64,000 nucleotides of DNA from Nocardioides jiangxiensis (lineage in GTDB: Bacteria > Actinomycetota > Actinomycetes > Propionibacteriales > Nocardioidaceae): contig NZ_JAUQTA010000002.1 in the NCBI RefSeq assembly GCF_030580915.1, forward strand, positions 124,001 to 188,000, given 5' to 3'. Each line of letters begins with the position of its first letter. Position 1 is the stretch's first letter. Of this stretch, positions 1 to 11,154 are shown piece after piece. The translations under genes were made by a program, and so were the position numbers. Under the pieces are notes generated by a model. It saw only the letters and a program-made list of their open reading frames with translations. It did no database searches and was not told the DNA's origin.

Positions 1-2
1 CC

Positions 3-593
3 GTCCACGAGGCGACCGGCAACATGGTCGTCGACGTCGGCGGCGGTACGACGGAGGTCGCCGTGATCTCCCTGGGTGGCATCGTGACCTCGCTGAGTGT
101 CCGCACCGCCGGTGACGACCTCGACCAGGCGATCATCGCCTGGATGAAGAAGGAGCACTCCCTGATGCTGGGGGAGCGCACCGCCGAGGAGATGAAGATG
201 ACGCTCGGCTCGGCGTTCCCGCTGAGCAAGGAGCCCGAGGCCGAGATCCGTGGGCGCGACATGGTCTCCGGGCTGCCGCGCACGGTCGTCATCTCGAGCG
301 CGGAGCTCCGCCAGGCGCTCGAGGAGCCGCTGCACAGCATCGTCGACGCGGTCCGCACGACCCTCGACCAGACGCCGCCCGAGCTCGCTGGCGACATCAT
401 GGACCGTGGCATCGTCCTCACCGGTGGTGGCGCCCTGCTCCGTGGCCTCGACGAGCGGATCCGCCACGAGACCGGCATGCCGGTCCACGTGGCGGAGGAC
501 CCGCTGACCAGCGTCGCTCTCGGCGCGGGCAAGTGCGTCGAGGAGTTCGAGGCCCTCCAGCAGGTGCTCGTCTCGGGTCCGCGGCGGTACTGA
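3..593 (+). CDS. mreB: Rod-shape determining protein MreB, C-terminal part
   Basis: This is the last 196 codons of the actin-like filament protein MreB, which organises lateral cell-wall synthesis under the membrane. The gene is cut by the window edge and the frame is open from base 3. Visible actin-fold motifs are the phosphate-2 loop (VDVGGGTTEVAV, about residues 9-20 of the fragment) and the adenosine-binding loop (GIVLTGGGALLRG, about residues 130-142). The stop overlaps the mreC start by one base (TGATG), so translation is probably coupled and the gene heads an mre-mrdA-rodA operon. Mbl or another MreB paralog is possible, but direct linkage to mreC and mreD favours MreB. Confidence 0.95.
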   Translation, partial: VHEATGNMVVDVGGGTTEVAVISLGGIVTSLSVRTAGDDLDQAIIAWMKKEHSLMLGERTAEEMKMTLGSAFPLSKEPEAEIRGRDMVSGLPRTVVISSAELRQALEEPLHSIVDAVRTTLDQTPPELAGDIMDRGIVLTGGGALLRGLDERIRHETGMPVHVAEDPLTSVALGAGKCVEEFEALQQVLVSGPRRY

Positions 594-1537
594 TGGCGGC
601 ACGCGAGAAGCGCTGGCGCGGGCTCGACCGCCTGGAGCCGGCGGACCGGTCGTCCCGGTCCACCCTGGTGGCCCTGGTCCTGACCTGCGCGACCCTGATC
701 ACGCTGGACCACGTGGGTGGGGCGCTCGACCCGGCGCGCCGGCTCGTCGGCGAGGTGGTCGGCCCCGCCGAGGACACCGCCAACGGCATCGTGGCTCCGT
801 TCGAGGCGATCCCGCGCTGGTTCCACACCAGGAACGGGCTCGAGGACCGTGTCGCCGAGCTCGAGGCACGCAACGCGCAGCTCGAGCAGCAGGTCGCCAC
901 GACGGCGCTCGACCGCAACCGCCTCGCGGAGTACGACGGCCTGGCCGGCACCGCGACCACGCTGGACCACGTGCTCGTGCCGGCCCACGTGATCGCCTAC
1001 GGGCCGGCCCAGTCGTTCTCGCAGACGGTGACCATCGACGCCGGCACCTCCTCGGGCATCCACGCCGACCTCACGGTGCTCAACAACGACGGCCTCGTCG
1101 GTCGTGTCCTCTCGGCCACGCGCACCACCGCGACCGTCGTCCTGCTGCTCGACCGCCACTCGGTGGTGGGCGGGCGGCTCGGCGGAAGCATGGAGGTCGG
1201 CTTCCTCCAGGGCCGCGGCCAGCTGTCGGGCGACGCGACGCTGGACCTCAAGCTCAACGACGGCGCGTTCATCGCCAACGAGGGCGACACGGCCGTGACG
1301 TGGGGCAGCGAGGACGGCGCCCCGTACATCGCCGGTGTGCCGATCGGGAAGGTCACCGCCGTGTACTCCAGCCCCCGGGAGACCTCCCGACGCGTGGAGA
1401 TCAAGCCCTTCGTCGACTTCACCTCGCTCGACCTCGTCGGCGTCGCGGTGCCGTCGGGCACCCACTCGGACCGTCGGCTCGTGAAGCCCGGCGCGGGCAC
1501 CGTGACCGCGGGCCAGGACAAGGAGAGCGGCCGATGA
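593..1537 (+). CDS. mreC: Rod-shape determining protein MreC
   Basis: MreC is a bitopic membrane protein that links cytoplasmic MreB to periplasmic-side wall synthases (PBP2, RodA). The 314-residue product has a basic N-terminus, one membrane segment at about residues 24-42, a coiled coil at about 80-112 (LEDRVAELEARNAQLEQQV) and a beta-rich C-terminal domain with the usual late sequence SLDLVGVAVP. The ATG at 593 was chosen because it overlaps the mreB stop; an upstream in-frame start would lie inside mreB. The end overlaps mreD by 4 nt. Length and domain order are normal for the family. Confidence 0.95.
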   Translation: MAAREKRWRGLDRLEPADRSSRSTLVALVLTCATLITLDHVGGALDPARRLVGEVVGPAEDTANGIVAPFEAIPRWFHTRNGLEDRVAELEARNAQLEQQVATTALDRNRLAEYDGLAGTATTLDHVLVPAHVIAYGPAQSFSQTVTIDAGTSSGIHADLTVLNNDGLVGRVLSATRTTATVVLLLDRHSVVGGRLGGSMEVGFLQGRGQLSGDATLDLKLNDGAFIANEGDTAVTWGSEDGAPYIAGVPIGKVTAVYSSPRETSRRVEIKPFVDFTSLDLVGVAVPSGTHSDRRLVKPGAGTVTAGQDKESGR

Positions 1538-2058
1538 GCCTGATCCGCGGCTTCGTCGCCCTTCTCGTCCTCCTCGTGGCCGTCGTGCTCCAGGTGACCT
1601 TCTTCCCGCACCTGGCCTGGCACGGCGTCGTCCCCGACCTGGCGCTGCTGGTCGTGGTCGCCGCGGGGCTCACGCGTGGCCCTCAGTTCGCCGCGGTCCT
1701 CGGCTTCACCGGCGGCCTCCTCCTCGACCTCGCCCCGCCGGCGGACCACTATGCAGGGCGGTGGGCGCTCGCGCTCGTCGTGGTCGGCTACCTCGTCGGT
1801 CGCCTGCGCGTACCGGGGCAGGGCGGTCGTCCCGAGCCGGTGATGGTCGTGGCGGCCGCGGCGGCGGCGTCGTTCCTCGGCACCTCGCTCTTCGCGCTCA
1901 CCGGGCTGCTCCTGCGTGACCCGGTCGTCTCCGTGCCGGACATGCTCCAGGTGATCCTGGTGGCCCTGGTCTGGGACGTCCTGCTCACGCCGCTGCTCGT
2001 CCCGGCGCTGATGGTCCTCTTCCGCCGCACCGAGCCGGCCCGGGTCTCGCTGGCATGA
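1534..2058 (+). CDS. mreD: Rod-shape determining protein MreD
   Basis: MreD is a small polytopic membrane protein of the elongasome. The 174-residue product is almost entirely hydrophobic with about five membrane segments, starting FVALLVLLVAVVLQVTFF, and it carries the family-typical P-D-L sequence near residue 35. It starts at an ATGA overlap with mreC and ends in a 4-nt overlap with mrdA, so it is embedded in the operon. No soluble domain or anomaly is visible. The call rests on hydrophobic profile and position; MreD sequences diverge quickly. Confidence 0.92.
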   Translation: MSLIRGFVALLVLLVAVVLQVTFFPHLAWHGVVPDLALLVVVAAGLTRGPQFAAVLGFTGGLLLDLAPPADHYAGRWALALVVVGYLVGRLRVPGQGGRPEPVMVVAAAAAASFLGTSLFALTGLLLRDPVVSVPDMLQVILVALVWDVLLTPLLVPALMVLFRRTEPARVSLA

Positions 2059-4178
2059 ACTCGCGTCCCACCTCCGCCGCGGCCGAGCGCAGCCGCATGC
2101 GGCTGGTCGTGCTCCAGGCACTGGTCCTCGCGCTCTTCTCGACCCTGCTGGTGCGGCTCTGGTACCTCCAGGTCGCCTCCGGCGACGACTACCGTGCCAA
2201 GGCCGCCTCGCAGTCCGTGCGGGAGGTCGTCGTGCAGCCGGACCGCGGCCTGATCGTGGACGCCCAGGGGCGTCCGCTGGTCGCCAACCGCAGCTCGTGG
2301 GTGGTCTCCATCGACCGGACGACGCTCGGCCAGCTCTCCACCGACGAGCAGGACCTGCTCCTCGAGCGGGTCGCCAAGGCGCTCCACCACAAGGTCAAGG
2401 ACGTCCGGGCCCGGCTGCTCAACTGCGGTACCGAGGGCTCCGTGGCCGGCACGTGCTGGAACGGCTCGCCCTTCCAGCCCGTCCCCGTCGACGACGACGT
2501 CGACCAGCAGACCGCCCAGCTCATCCGCGAGCAGGCCGAGGACTACCCCGGGGTGGTGGTCCAGGAGCAGTCCGTCCGCGCCTACCCGCGTCCGTACGGG
2601 GTCGAGGCGGCCCACGTGCTCGGCTACCTCAGCCCGGTCACCGAGGACGAGCTCACCGCCGCAGAGAAGAAGAGCGACCTCTCCGTCAACGGTGCCTCCC
2701 AGGTCGGCCGCGCCGGCGTGGAGAAGGAGTACGACGCCTACCTCCGCGGCATGCCCGGCTACCAGCACGTCGCCGTCGACTCGAAGGGCCGCGTGCTGGG
2801 GGAGTCCGGGCGCGACGACGCCGTGCCCGGCGACACCCTCGTCACCTCGATCGACGCGAAGGTGCAGGGCGTCGCCGAGTCGGAGCTGCACAAGGCGATC
2901 CTCGCCGCTCGCGCCCGCACCGACCGCAACGGCGTCCACTACCGCGCGGACTCCGGCGCCGTCGTCGTGCTCGACGCGCACACCGGGCGGGTCATCGCCA
3001 TGGCCAGCGAGCCGACGTACGACCCGGGCATCTGGGTCGGTGGCATCACGCAGAAGCAGCTGAGCCACCTGTACTCGGAGAAGGCCGGCACCCCGCTCCT
3101 GGCGCGTGCGATGCAGGGCCAGTTCGCGCCGGGCTCCACCTGGAAGCCGATCATGACGGTCGGCGCGATGCTGAACGGCATGGGGCCGGACACCCGGCTC
3201 AACTGCTCCCCGTCCGTGCAGATCGGCAACCGCGCCTTCGGCAACTACGAGTCCGAGTCGTTCGGCATGATCGACTTCAAGACCGCCATCACCGTCTCCT
3301 GCAACACCTTCTTCTACCGCGTCGGCCTCCACTTCTGGCAGAAGTACGGCTCCGACCCGGCCAACGAGAACGCCAGGGACCCGCTCGTCGCGGAGGCCAA
3401 GAAGTTCGGGTTCGGCAAGGCCACCGGCATCGACATCCCCGGCGAGGCGTCCGGCCGCATCGCCGACCGTCACTGGAAGCGCGCCTACTACGACTCGATG
3501 AAGAAGTACTACTGCGGGCTGGCCAAGCACCCCGGCGACGCATCGGCCTTCGTGAAGCTCTTCGCGAAGGAGTTCTGTGCCGAGGGCTACCTCTACCGCG
3601 CCGGTGACGCCGCCAACTTCGCCATCGGCCAGGGCGACACGATCGTCACCCCGCTGCAGCTCGCCCGGGCGTACGCCGCCCTGGCCAACGGCGGCACCCT
3701 CTACCGCCCGACCGTCGGCAAGGCGATCGTCGACGCCGACGGCAAGCTGGTGAAGCGGATCGAGCCCGTCGCCCAGGCGAAGGTGCGGATCCCGAGGAGC
3801 GTCCTGGCCTATGTCCGCGATGCCATGAACAACGTGACCCTGGCCGGCACCCTGGCCGGCACCTTCGCCGGCTGGCCCCAGGACAAGGTGACGATGCACG
3901 GCAAGACCGGCACCGCGGAGGTCTACGGCAAGCAGACCACCGGTTGGGTCGGTTCGTACACCAAGGACTACGTCGTGGTGTCGATGATCAGCCAGGCCGG
4001 CACGGGTGCGGGCGCCAACAGCGTCGTCGTCCGCAAGATCTGGGACACACTCTACGGCTTCGGTGAGGACGCGAAGTCGTCCAGGCCCGCGATCCCCGGC
4101 GTCACCGAGACCGACGCCCTCCCGGTCTTCTCTCCCGACGGCGCGATCCTGCCGCCGGCCCGCAAGGAGAACGAATGA
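2055..4178 (+). CDS. mrdA: Penicillin-binding protein 2 (elongation transpeptidase)
   Basis: This class B penicillin-binding protein cross-links peptidoglycan during lateral growth, working with RodA. It has 707 residues with a single N-terminal membrane anchor at about 18-38, a dimerisation/pedestal region, and a transpeptidase domain with all three active-site motifs: STWK at 361-364 (nucleophile Ser361), SCN at 415-417 and KTG at 617-619. The HGKTGTAEV context is canonical. It begins in a 4-nt overlap with mreD and ends in a 4-nt overlap with rodA, as expected for a stoichiometric PBP2-RodA pair. FtsI-type PBPs are an alternative family, but the rodA neighbour argues for the elongation enzyme. 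Confidence 0.95.
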   Translation: MNSRPTSAAAERSRMRLVVLQALVLALFSTLLVRLWYLQVASGDDYRAKAASQSVREVVVQPDRGLIVDAQGRPLVANRSSWVVSIDRTTLGQLSTDEQDLLLERVAKALHHKVKDVRARLLNCGTEGSVAGTCWNGSPFQPVPVDDDVDQQTAQLIREQAEDYPGVVVQEQSVRAYPRPYGVEAAHVLGYLSPVTEDELTAAEKKSDLSVNGASQVGRAGVEKEYDAYLRGMPGYQHVAVDSKGRVLGESGRDDAVPGDTLVTSIDAKVQGVAESELHKAILAARARTDRNGVHYRADSGAVVVLDAHTGRVIAMASEPTYDPGIWVGGITQKQLSHLYSEKAGTPLLARAMQGQFAPGSTWKPIMTVGAMLNGMGPDTRLNCSPSVQIGNRAFGNYESESFGMIDFKTAITVSCNTFFYRVGLHFWQKYGSDPANENARDPLVAEAKKFGFGKATGIDIPGEASGRIADRHWKRAYYDSMKKYYCGLAKHPGDASAFVKLFAKEFCAEGYLYRAGDAANFAIGQGDTIVTPLQLARAYAALANGGTLYRPTVGKAIVDADGKLVKRIEPVAQAKVRIPRSVLAYVRDAMNNVTLAGTLAGTFAGWPQDKVTMHGKTGTAEVYGKQTTGWVGSYTKDYVVVSMISQAGTGAGANSVVVRKIWDTLYGFGEDAKSSRPAIPGVTETDALPVFSPDGAILPPARKENE

Positions 4179-5350
4179 GCACGCAGCGTCCCGGCCTCGG
4201 CCGGCACGGCCTCGACTGGATCCTCATGGGGTCGGTCCTGGTCCTGACCTTCCTCGGCGCGCTGCTGGTGTGGTCGGCGACGAGCGAGCGCGACTCGCTC
4301 ACCGGCGGCGACCCGACGGCGTTCCTCCGCAAGACGCTGGTCAACGTCGCCATCGGCCTGGTCCTCATGGTGATGGTGCTCGCCACCGACCACCGCTGGG
4401 TGCGGATCCTGGCCCCCTTCGTGTACGTCGGGTCGCTGGTGGGACTCGTCCTCGTGCTGGTGATGGGCTCGACGATCAACGGCTCGAAGTCGTGGGTCCA
4501 GCTCGGCGGCATGTCCATCCAGCCCTCGGAGTTCGCCAAGCTCGCGGTGATCATCGGCATGTCGCTCTTCGTCGCCGAGCGCTTCGAGGGCCGCTCGCGC
4601 CGCCAGGTCGGCACGGGTGAGGTGATCGGCATGCTGGTGATCGCCGGCCTGCCGGCCGGCCTGATCCTGCTCCAGCCCGACATGGGCACCACGCTCGTGC
4701 TCGCGGCGACCGTCTTCGGGGTCCTCTCGGTCGCCGGCGCCCCTCCGAAGTGGCTGCTCGGCCTCTTCGCCGGCGGCCTGCTCGGTGCCACCGTCGCGAT
4801 CCGGCTGCACGTCCTGAAGCAGTACCAGATCGACCGGTTCCTCGCCTTCCTCAACCCCGACCTCGACCCGCGCGGCGCGGGCTACAACGTCGAGCAGGCG
4901 CGCACGGCGGTCGGCAACGGCGGCTGGTTCGGCCAGGGTCTCTTCCACGGCTCGCAGACCCGCTCGGGCTTCGTGCCGGAGCAGCAGACCGACTTCATCT
5001 TCACGGTCGCCGGCGAGGAGCTCGGCCTCATCGGCGCCGGCATCCTGATCGGCCTGATCTGCCTGATCGTCTGGCGCGCGCTGGTCATCTCGCGCGAGTC
5101 CCGCGACATCTTCGGCCGTGCCGCCGCGGCAGGCATCGCCTGCTGGTTCGCCTTCCAGGCGTTCCAGAACATCGGCATGTGCATGGGGATCATGCCCGTC
5201 ACGGGCGTCCCGCTGCCGTTCGTGTCGTACGGCGGCTCGTCGATGTTCGCCGGCATGCTCGCGGTCGGGCTGCTGCAGAACATCCACCTGCGCGGGGCGC
5301 CGGCGCTGCCGACGCGTTTCTCGCCGGCGCGGGTGTTCACGACGCGCTGA
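4175..5350 (+). CDS. rodA: Peptidoglycan glycosyltransferase RodA
   Basis: RodA is a SEDS-family polytopic membrane glycosyltransferase that polymerises lipid II in complex with PBP2. The 391-residue product has about ten membrane segments. The SEDS extracellular loop sequence PEQQTDFIF holds the essential Asp at residue 273. The C-terminal sequences TGVPLPFVSYGGSS and LQNIHL are family hallmarks. The ATGA overlap with mrdA indicates coupling. It is the last gene of the elongation operon; a GC-rich inverted repeat follows and the next gene is convergent. Confidence 0.96.
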   Translation: MSTQRPGLGRHGLDWILMGSVLVLTFLGALLVWSATSERDSLTGGDPTAFLRKTLVNVAIGLVLMVMVLATDHRWVRILAPFVYVGSLVGLVLVLVMGSTINGSKSWVQLGGMSIQPSEFAKLAVIIGMSLFVAERFEGRSRRQVGTGEVIGMLVIAGLPAGLILLQPDMGTTLVLAATVFGVLSVAGAPPKWLLGLFAGGLLGATVAIRLHVLKQYQIDRFLAFLNPDLDPRGAGYNVEQARTAVGNGGWFGQGLFHGSQTRSGFVPEQQTDFIFTVAGEELGLIGAGILIGLICLIVWRALVISRESRDIFGRAAAAGIACWFAFQAFQNIGMCMGIMPVTGVPLPFVSYGGSSMFAGMLAVGLLQNIHLRGAPALPTRFSPARVFTTR

Positions 5351-5409
5351 GCTGTCGGCCTGGGGGCCTCCGCCCGTCCTGCGTCGGGCCTGCGCCCGGC
5401 CTGCGGGAG

Positions 5410-5478
5410 ACCCCGCCGGGATCCATCCACTCGCTCGTTCCGCGCTCGCTCCCGCCAGACCCAGCCCGCCGGCGGGGT
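5410..5478. terminator. Long-loop inverted repeat between rodA and a convergent acyltransferase gene
   Basis: Ten-base arms ACCCCGCCGG (5410-5419) and CCGGCGGGGT (5469-5478) are exact reverse complements separated by 49 nt. The right arm is itself palindromic (CCCGCCGGCGGG). It sits in the 193-nt gap between the 3' ends of two convergent genes, so a bidirectional stop signal or mRNA 3' stabiliser is plausible. There is no T-run, so intrinsic termination is uncertain. Confidence 0.4.
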
Positions 5479-5543
5479 TCCGTCTTCCTCCGGCCGGGCC
5501 CCCTCAGCGTGGGTTGCGGCCGGTACGTCGGCCCGTGGCCTGG

Positions 5544-7586
5544 TCAGCCGAAGAGGCCGGTGCTGACGAGGCGGTCGCGGATCTCGTCGTAGTGGTCGAG
5601 GAGGACCTCGGTCGAGTAGTGCTTGTCGTCGCGCCACACGGGGATGCCGTCGAGCACGGCCTGGCAGACCGGGTAGGTCGGGCAGACGATGTCGTTGATG
5701 TTCGTCGTGAAGACCGAGGGCGAGCGGACGTCGAGGGTGTGCACGAAGTCATCGGTGAGCGGCGGCGGGGGAGCGGTGACGGCGCAGTCGCCGACCGTCC
5801 TCGCACCCGAGAGGCACTCGAGGGGATTCACGCCGTCGTAGCGGACGATCCAGGAGTCGATCGCGAGGGCCTTGGCGCCGTCGCGCTTGATCGTCTGCAG
5901 CGACGAGGTGATGGTGTCGAGGTTGAGCTGGTCGACGCCTGCGGTGCTGCCGGTGGTCGAGATCAGGCCGTGCTCCCAGGAGTCCGCCGAGCGCGGCATC
6001 TCGGTGAGCACGACCAGGTCGATGTCCATCTTCTGCAGGAGGCCGCCGTAGAGCGCCGAGCGGGCGGCGGTGCAGCCGGACTGCTCGTCGGGCGCGGCGT
6101 AGCGCGAGATGACGCCCTCCTGCCACGGGCAGGCGGCGACCATGCTGTAGGCGAGGGTGAAGTTCTTCTCCTTCGCGAGCTTCAGCATGAGGGGAGCCAT
6201 CACCCGCGCGTGGCTGTCGCCGACCAGCATCACCTTCAGGCCGCTCGTGCCCGTGTGGGCGATGCAGCTCGTGGTGTCGATGAGCGTGCAGTACGACGTG
6301 TCGAAGCCGCGGCTGCTGCTGATCGCCTCCCAGTCGATGTGCGGGACCGGGTCGCCGGGCTTGGCGATCTCGCCGACGCGGCCGTTGGTCGTCTTGCCGA
6401 CGGCGGTGCCGGTCAGGGCCGGCGCGGCCGCGGCCGGGGCGGACGCCAGCGCGGGCCGGGTGTCCGACTTCAGCACGCCCGGGAGCACGGCGTACGCCGT
6501 GAGCACGGAGCAGGTGAGGCCGACGAGGACAGTCGGCGCGCTGAACCGGCCGAGCAGCGCGGAGCGGCGCACGGGGTGCTCGAGCAGCTCGTAGGAGAGC
6601 GCGGCCAGGCCGGTCGCGACCGCAGCGGTCAGCAGCGCGACCACCCACGGGTCCACGTCGACGCCCGCGAGAACGAGGAGCAGGACGGGCCAGTGCCACA
6701 GGTAGGTGCCGTAGGAGATCCGGCCCAGGTAGGAGATCGGCCGCAGTGACAGGAAGCGGTCCAGCGAGGGGCTGGTGCGGGTCATCACCGAGAGGACGAG
6801 GCCGACGCCGAAGAGGGTCGCGAGCAGGCCCCGCACGCTCACGGAGACGTCGACGAGGCTCGTCGAGACGAGGAGGAGGCCGGCCAGCATGGGCCAGCCC
6901 GCGTGGCGCAGTGCGCGGCGACGGCCGGCGAGGTGGCGCCAGGCGATCGCCGCGAGCACGCCGGCGAGGGGCTGGTAGATGCGCGAGTCCGTGCCGTAGT
7001 AGGCGTGGTCCGGGTTGGCCTGGGCCCACCAGAGCTGCGCGCCGACCGAGGCGAGGAAGAGGAGGCCGACGCCGGTCACGAGGGCGGGACGCCACCGCTT
7101 CTTCAGCGCGACGAGCCCGAGCAGCACGAACGGGAACCCGACGTAGAACTGCTCCTCGACCGAGAGCGACCAGAAGTGCAGGTACGGCGAGGTGTTCACG
7201 TCGGCGCCGAAGTAGTCGCCCGTGCTCTGCAGGAAGCGCCAGTTCGCGACGTAGAGCAGCGAGGCCTGGGCGTCGCCGACCCACGCGAGCCGGCGTACGA
7301 CCGGTGCGACGAGCAGGAAGACGGCGGCCGTGGCGACGACCACGACCAGCGCTGCCGGCAGCAGGCGCCGGATGCGCCGCCCGAAGAAGGCAGCCAGCCT
7401 GATGGTGCCGGTCGTGTAGCGCTCCTCGAGGAGGATCGAGGCGACCAGGAAGCCGGACAGCACGAAGAAGAGGTCGACCCCGATGAACCCGCCATCGGCC
7501 CAGACCAGCTTCGCGTGGAAGCACAGGACGAGGTAGACCGCCACGGTCCGCAGCCCGTCGAGTGCGGGACGGTGCTGCCAGGCCAT
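5544..7586 (-). CDS. OafA/YrhL-type membrane acyltransferase with C-terminal SGNH domain
   Basis: This 680-residue protein combines an N-terminal acyltransferase-3 domain (about residues 1-360, roughly ten membrane segments; start HRPALDGLRTVAVYLVLCFH with the family R and H) and an extracytoplasmic SGNH hydrolase-like domain (about 430-680). The SGNH block I is GDSH at 456-459 (Ser458) and the catalytic DxH pair is D654/H656. Such proteins O-acetylate peptidoglycan, capsule, wall teichoic or other surface glycans. The substrate cannot be read from sequence. It is monocistronic, reverse to its neighbours, and shares an 82-nt divergent promoter region with the radical SAM gene. Confidence 0.92.
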   Translation of the reverse strand: MAWQHRPALDGLRTVAVYLVLCFHAKLVWADGGFIGVDLFFVLSGFLVASILLEERYTTGTIRLAAFFGRRIRRLLPAALVVVVATAAVFLLVAPVVRRLAWVGDAQASLLYVANWRFLQSTGDYFGADVNTSPYLHFWSLSVEEQFYVGFPFVLLGLVALKKRWRPALVTGVGLLFLASVGAQLWWAQANPDHAYYGTDSRIYQPLAGVLAAIAWRHLAGRRRALRHAGWPMLAGLLLVSTSLVDVSVSVRGLLATLFGVGLVLSVMTRTSPSLDRFLSLRPISYLGRISYGTYLWHWPVLLLVLAGVDVDPWVVALLTAAVATGLAALSYELLEHPVRRSALLGRFSAPTVLVGLTCSVLTAYAVLPGVLKSDTRPALASAPAAAAPALTGTAVGKTTNGRVGEIAKPGDPVPHIDWEAISSSRGFDTSYCTLIDTTSCIAHTGTSGLKVMLVGDSHARVMAPLMLKLAKEKNFTLAYSMVAACPWQEGVISRYAAPDEQSGCTAARSALYGGLLQKMDIDLVVLTEMPRSADSWEHGLISTTGSTAGVDQLNLDTITSSLQTIKRDGAKALAIDSWIVRYDGVNPLECLSGARTVGDCAVTAPPPPLTDDFVHTLDVRSPSVFTTNINDIVCPTYPVCQAVLDGIPVWRDDKHYSTEVLLDHYDEIRDRLVSTGLFG

Positions 7587-7655
7587 GGGGGGAGGTTAGT
7601 CGAGGGTCCCCCCGGAGAACGATTCGTCTGTTTCGCCGAGCGTGTGGTGGCGCCG

Positions 7656-7661
7656 TAGTCT
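7656..7661 (+). promoter_or_regulatory. -10 box of a leaderless promoter (radical SAM gene)
   Basis: TAGTCT lies 7 nt before the GTG at 7669. That spacing puts the transcription start at or next to the start codon, and no Shine-Dalgarno sequence is present. Confidence 0.55.
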
Positions 7662-7668
7662 TGTGGGC

Positions 7669-9654
<1,986 letters not shown>

Positions 9655-9705
9655 CCTGCTGAGGGCCGGCCGCACCTCTGGGGTGGCCGCCGGGGTGGCC
9701 CGCGG

Positions 9706-10290
9706 GTGCACGATGGTCGGGTGGACGCCAGGACACTGCACCGGGCGACCGTCGACCGCTGGCAACAGCTGCTCGACGGCGTACCCGACGACGCGTGGGC
9801 GGCGCCCACGCCCTGCGCGGAGTGGGACGTGCGTGCGCTCGTCAACCACGTCGTGGGAGAGGAGCTGTGGCTGCCGCCGCTGCTCGCCGGCAGGACGATC
9901 GCTGAGGTCGGGGACCGCTTCGACGGTGACCTGCTGGGCGCGGACCCGAAGGCCGCGGGCCGGCGCGCCGCAGGCGCAGCGGCCGAGGCCGGCGAGGGCG
10001 TGGCCGACGGCCAGCGGGTCCAGCTCTCCTATGGCGAGGAGGCCGCCAGCGAGTACCTGATGCAGCTCGCGGCCGATCACCTCGTGCACGGGTGGGACCT
10101 CGCCGCGGCGTCGGGTCAGGACCGGCGCCTGGACCCCGAGCTGGTGGACGCCGTCGCCGCCTGGTTTCGCGACCGTGAGGACATGTACCGGGCCGGCAAC
10201 GCGATCGGCCCGCGGGCGACCTCGGCAGGGGATCCGCAGGCAGAGCTGCTGGCCGCCTTCGGCCGGACCGCGGACTGGTCGCCGGGCTGA
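9706..10290 (+). CDS. TIGR03086-like DinB/mycothiol-dependent maleylpyruvate isomerase-fold protein
   Basis: The 194-residue product resembles actinobacterial DinB-superfamily metalloproteins of the TIGR03086/maleylpyruvate isomerase N-terminal type. The characteristic N-terminal run PTPCAEWDVRALVNHVVGE (about residues 31-49) supplies one metal His, and a later ADHLVHGWDLA (about 124-134) supplies the others. Members are often mycothiol-dependent transferases, but the reaction here is unknown. Two GTG starts are possible (9706 or 9721); 9706 has a weak GGGG upstream. It is one of three genes lying between the radical SAM gene and its usual partner. Confidence 0.82.
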   Translation: MHDGRVDARTLHRATVDRWQQLLDGVPDDAWAAPTPCAEWDVRALVNHVVGEELWLPPLLAGRTIAEVGDRFDGDLLGADPKAAGRRAAGAAAEAGEGVADGQRVQLSYGEEAASEYLMQLAADHLVHGWDLAAASGQDRRLDPELVDAVAAWFRDREDMYRAGNAIGPRATSAGDPQAELLAAFGRTADWSPG

Positions 10291-10317
10291 GCGCGGCCAC
10301 GCCCAGCCCGGCGGGTG

Positions 10318-11154
10318 TCAGTGTGCGACGGGGTCGGAGTCGAGCGTTCCGTCGACGGCCTCGATCCAGCAGGCCACCGGGCTTCCGGCCCTGATCGCCC
10401 GCTGCTCGCTCGCGGCGGACACCTCGACCTCCTCGCCGGAGATGTCCAGGCGCGGGTGCCCCTTGACGACGCGGCCCTCGACCCCGGGGAAGGCGCCCGC
10501 GACGCGGGTCAGGCAGAGCCCGATCGACGTGCGGTGCGCGGCGACGTCGGCGGCGGTCGGGGTGAGGACGGCGAAGATCTGGGCGTTGTGCTCCACCGAG
10601 CAGCCGGTGTCGATCATCGTCACGTTGCTGCCCTTGCTGGTGACCGCGACGCACTGGCCGGCCTCGGCGTTGTCCGGCGTGACGACGCGCTGGCCGACCG
10701 CGAAGATCACGATGCCGACGACGGCGGCGAGGAGCGTGCCGATGACGCCGAGCACGAGGCCCGTGACCGCCATCCAGCGTCCCCTGGCCTTGCCGGGTCC
10801 GGTCTTGACGATGCCGATGATGCCGAGCGGGATGGCGAAGATGCCGAGGCAGCAGGTCAGCGCGCACACGAATGCGGCGATCGCGACGCCGCTGTACGAC
10901 GCGCTGCCGTCGTTCGGTCCGCCGTAGGCCTGGTACGCCGGCGGCGGGTAGCCGCCTCCCGGGGGAGCGGGCGGAAACCCCGGGGGAGCGGGCGGAGGTG
11001 GCACGGCGCCTGCGCCGGGCGGGACCGGCGGGACGGGCGGCGCCGGCGGCATGGGCGGCGCCGGGGGCGTCGGGGGCGCGGGCGGCGCGGGAGGCTGGCC
11101 GGGCTGCTCGGGCTGCTCGGGCTGAGGCTGGCCCGGGTACGACGGAAGGTTCAT
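10318..11154 (-). CDS. Proline-rich DUF4190-type membrane protein with septum-formation-like C-domain
   Basis: The 278-residue product has a long Pro/Gly-rich cytoplasmic N-terminus (about residues 5-75, almost pure PPAPP-type sequence), two membrane segments of DUF4190 type (about 90-115 and 125-155) and an external C-terminal domain with AGQCV, CSVEHNAQIFAVL and C-containing strands. That external part resembles the septum-formation domain (PF13845) seen in actinobacterial envelope proteins. Its ATG overlaps the stop of the upstream gene at 11151, so the two form an operon. Pro-rich tails often bind SH3-like or coiled-coil partners; the function is unknown. Confidence 0.82.
   Translation of the reverse strand: MNLPSYPGQPQPEQPEQPGQPPAPPAPPTPPAPPMPPAPPVPPVPPGAGAVPPPPAPPGFPPAPPGGGYPPPAYQAYGGPNDGSASYSGVAIAAFVCALTCCLGIFAIPLGIIGIVKTGPGKARGRWMAVTGLVLGVIGTLLAAVVGIVIFAVGQRVVTPDNAEAGQCVAVTSKGSNVTMIDTGCSVEHNAQIFAVLTPTAADVAAHRTSIGLCLTRVAGAFPGVEGRVVKGHPRLDISGEEVEVSAASEQRAIRAGSPVACWIEAVDGTLDSDPVAH

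Noticed and set aside
5420..5460. Possible REP-like or mobile element in the rodA 3' gap
   Set aside because: The GCTCGCTC-type sequence is short and low-complexity, with no terminal repeats or ORF.
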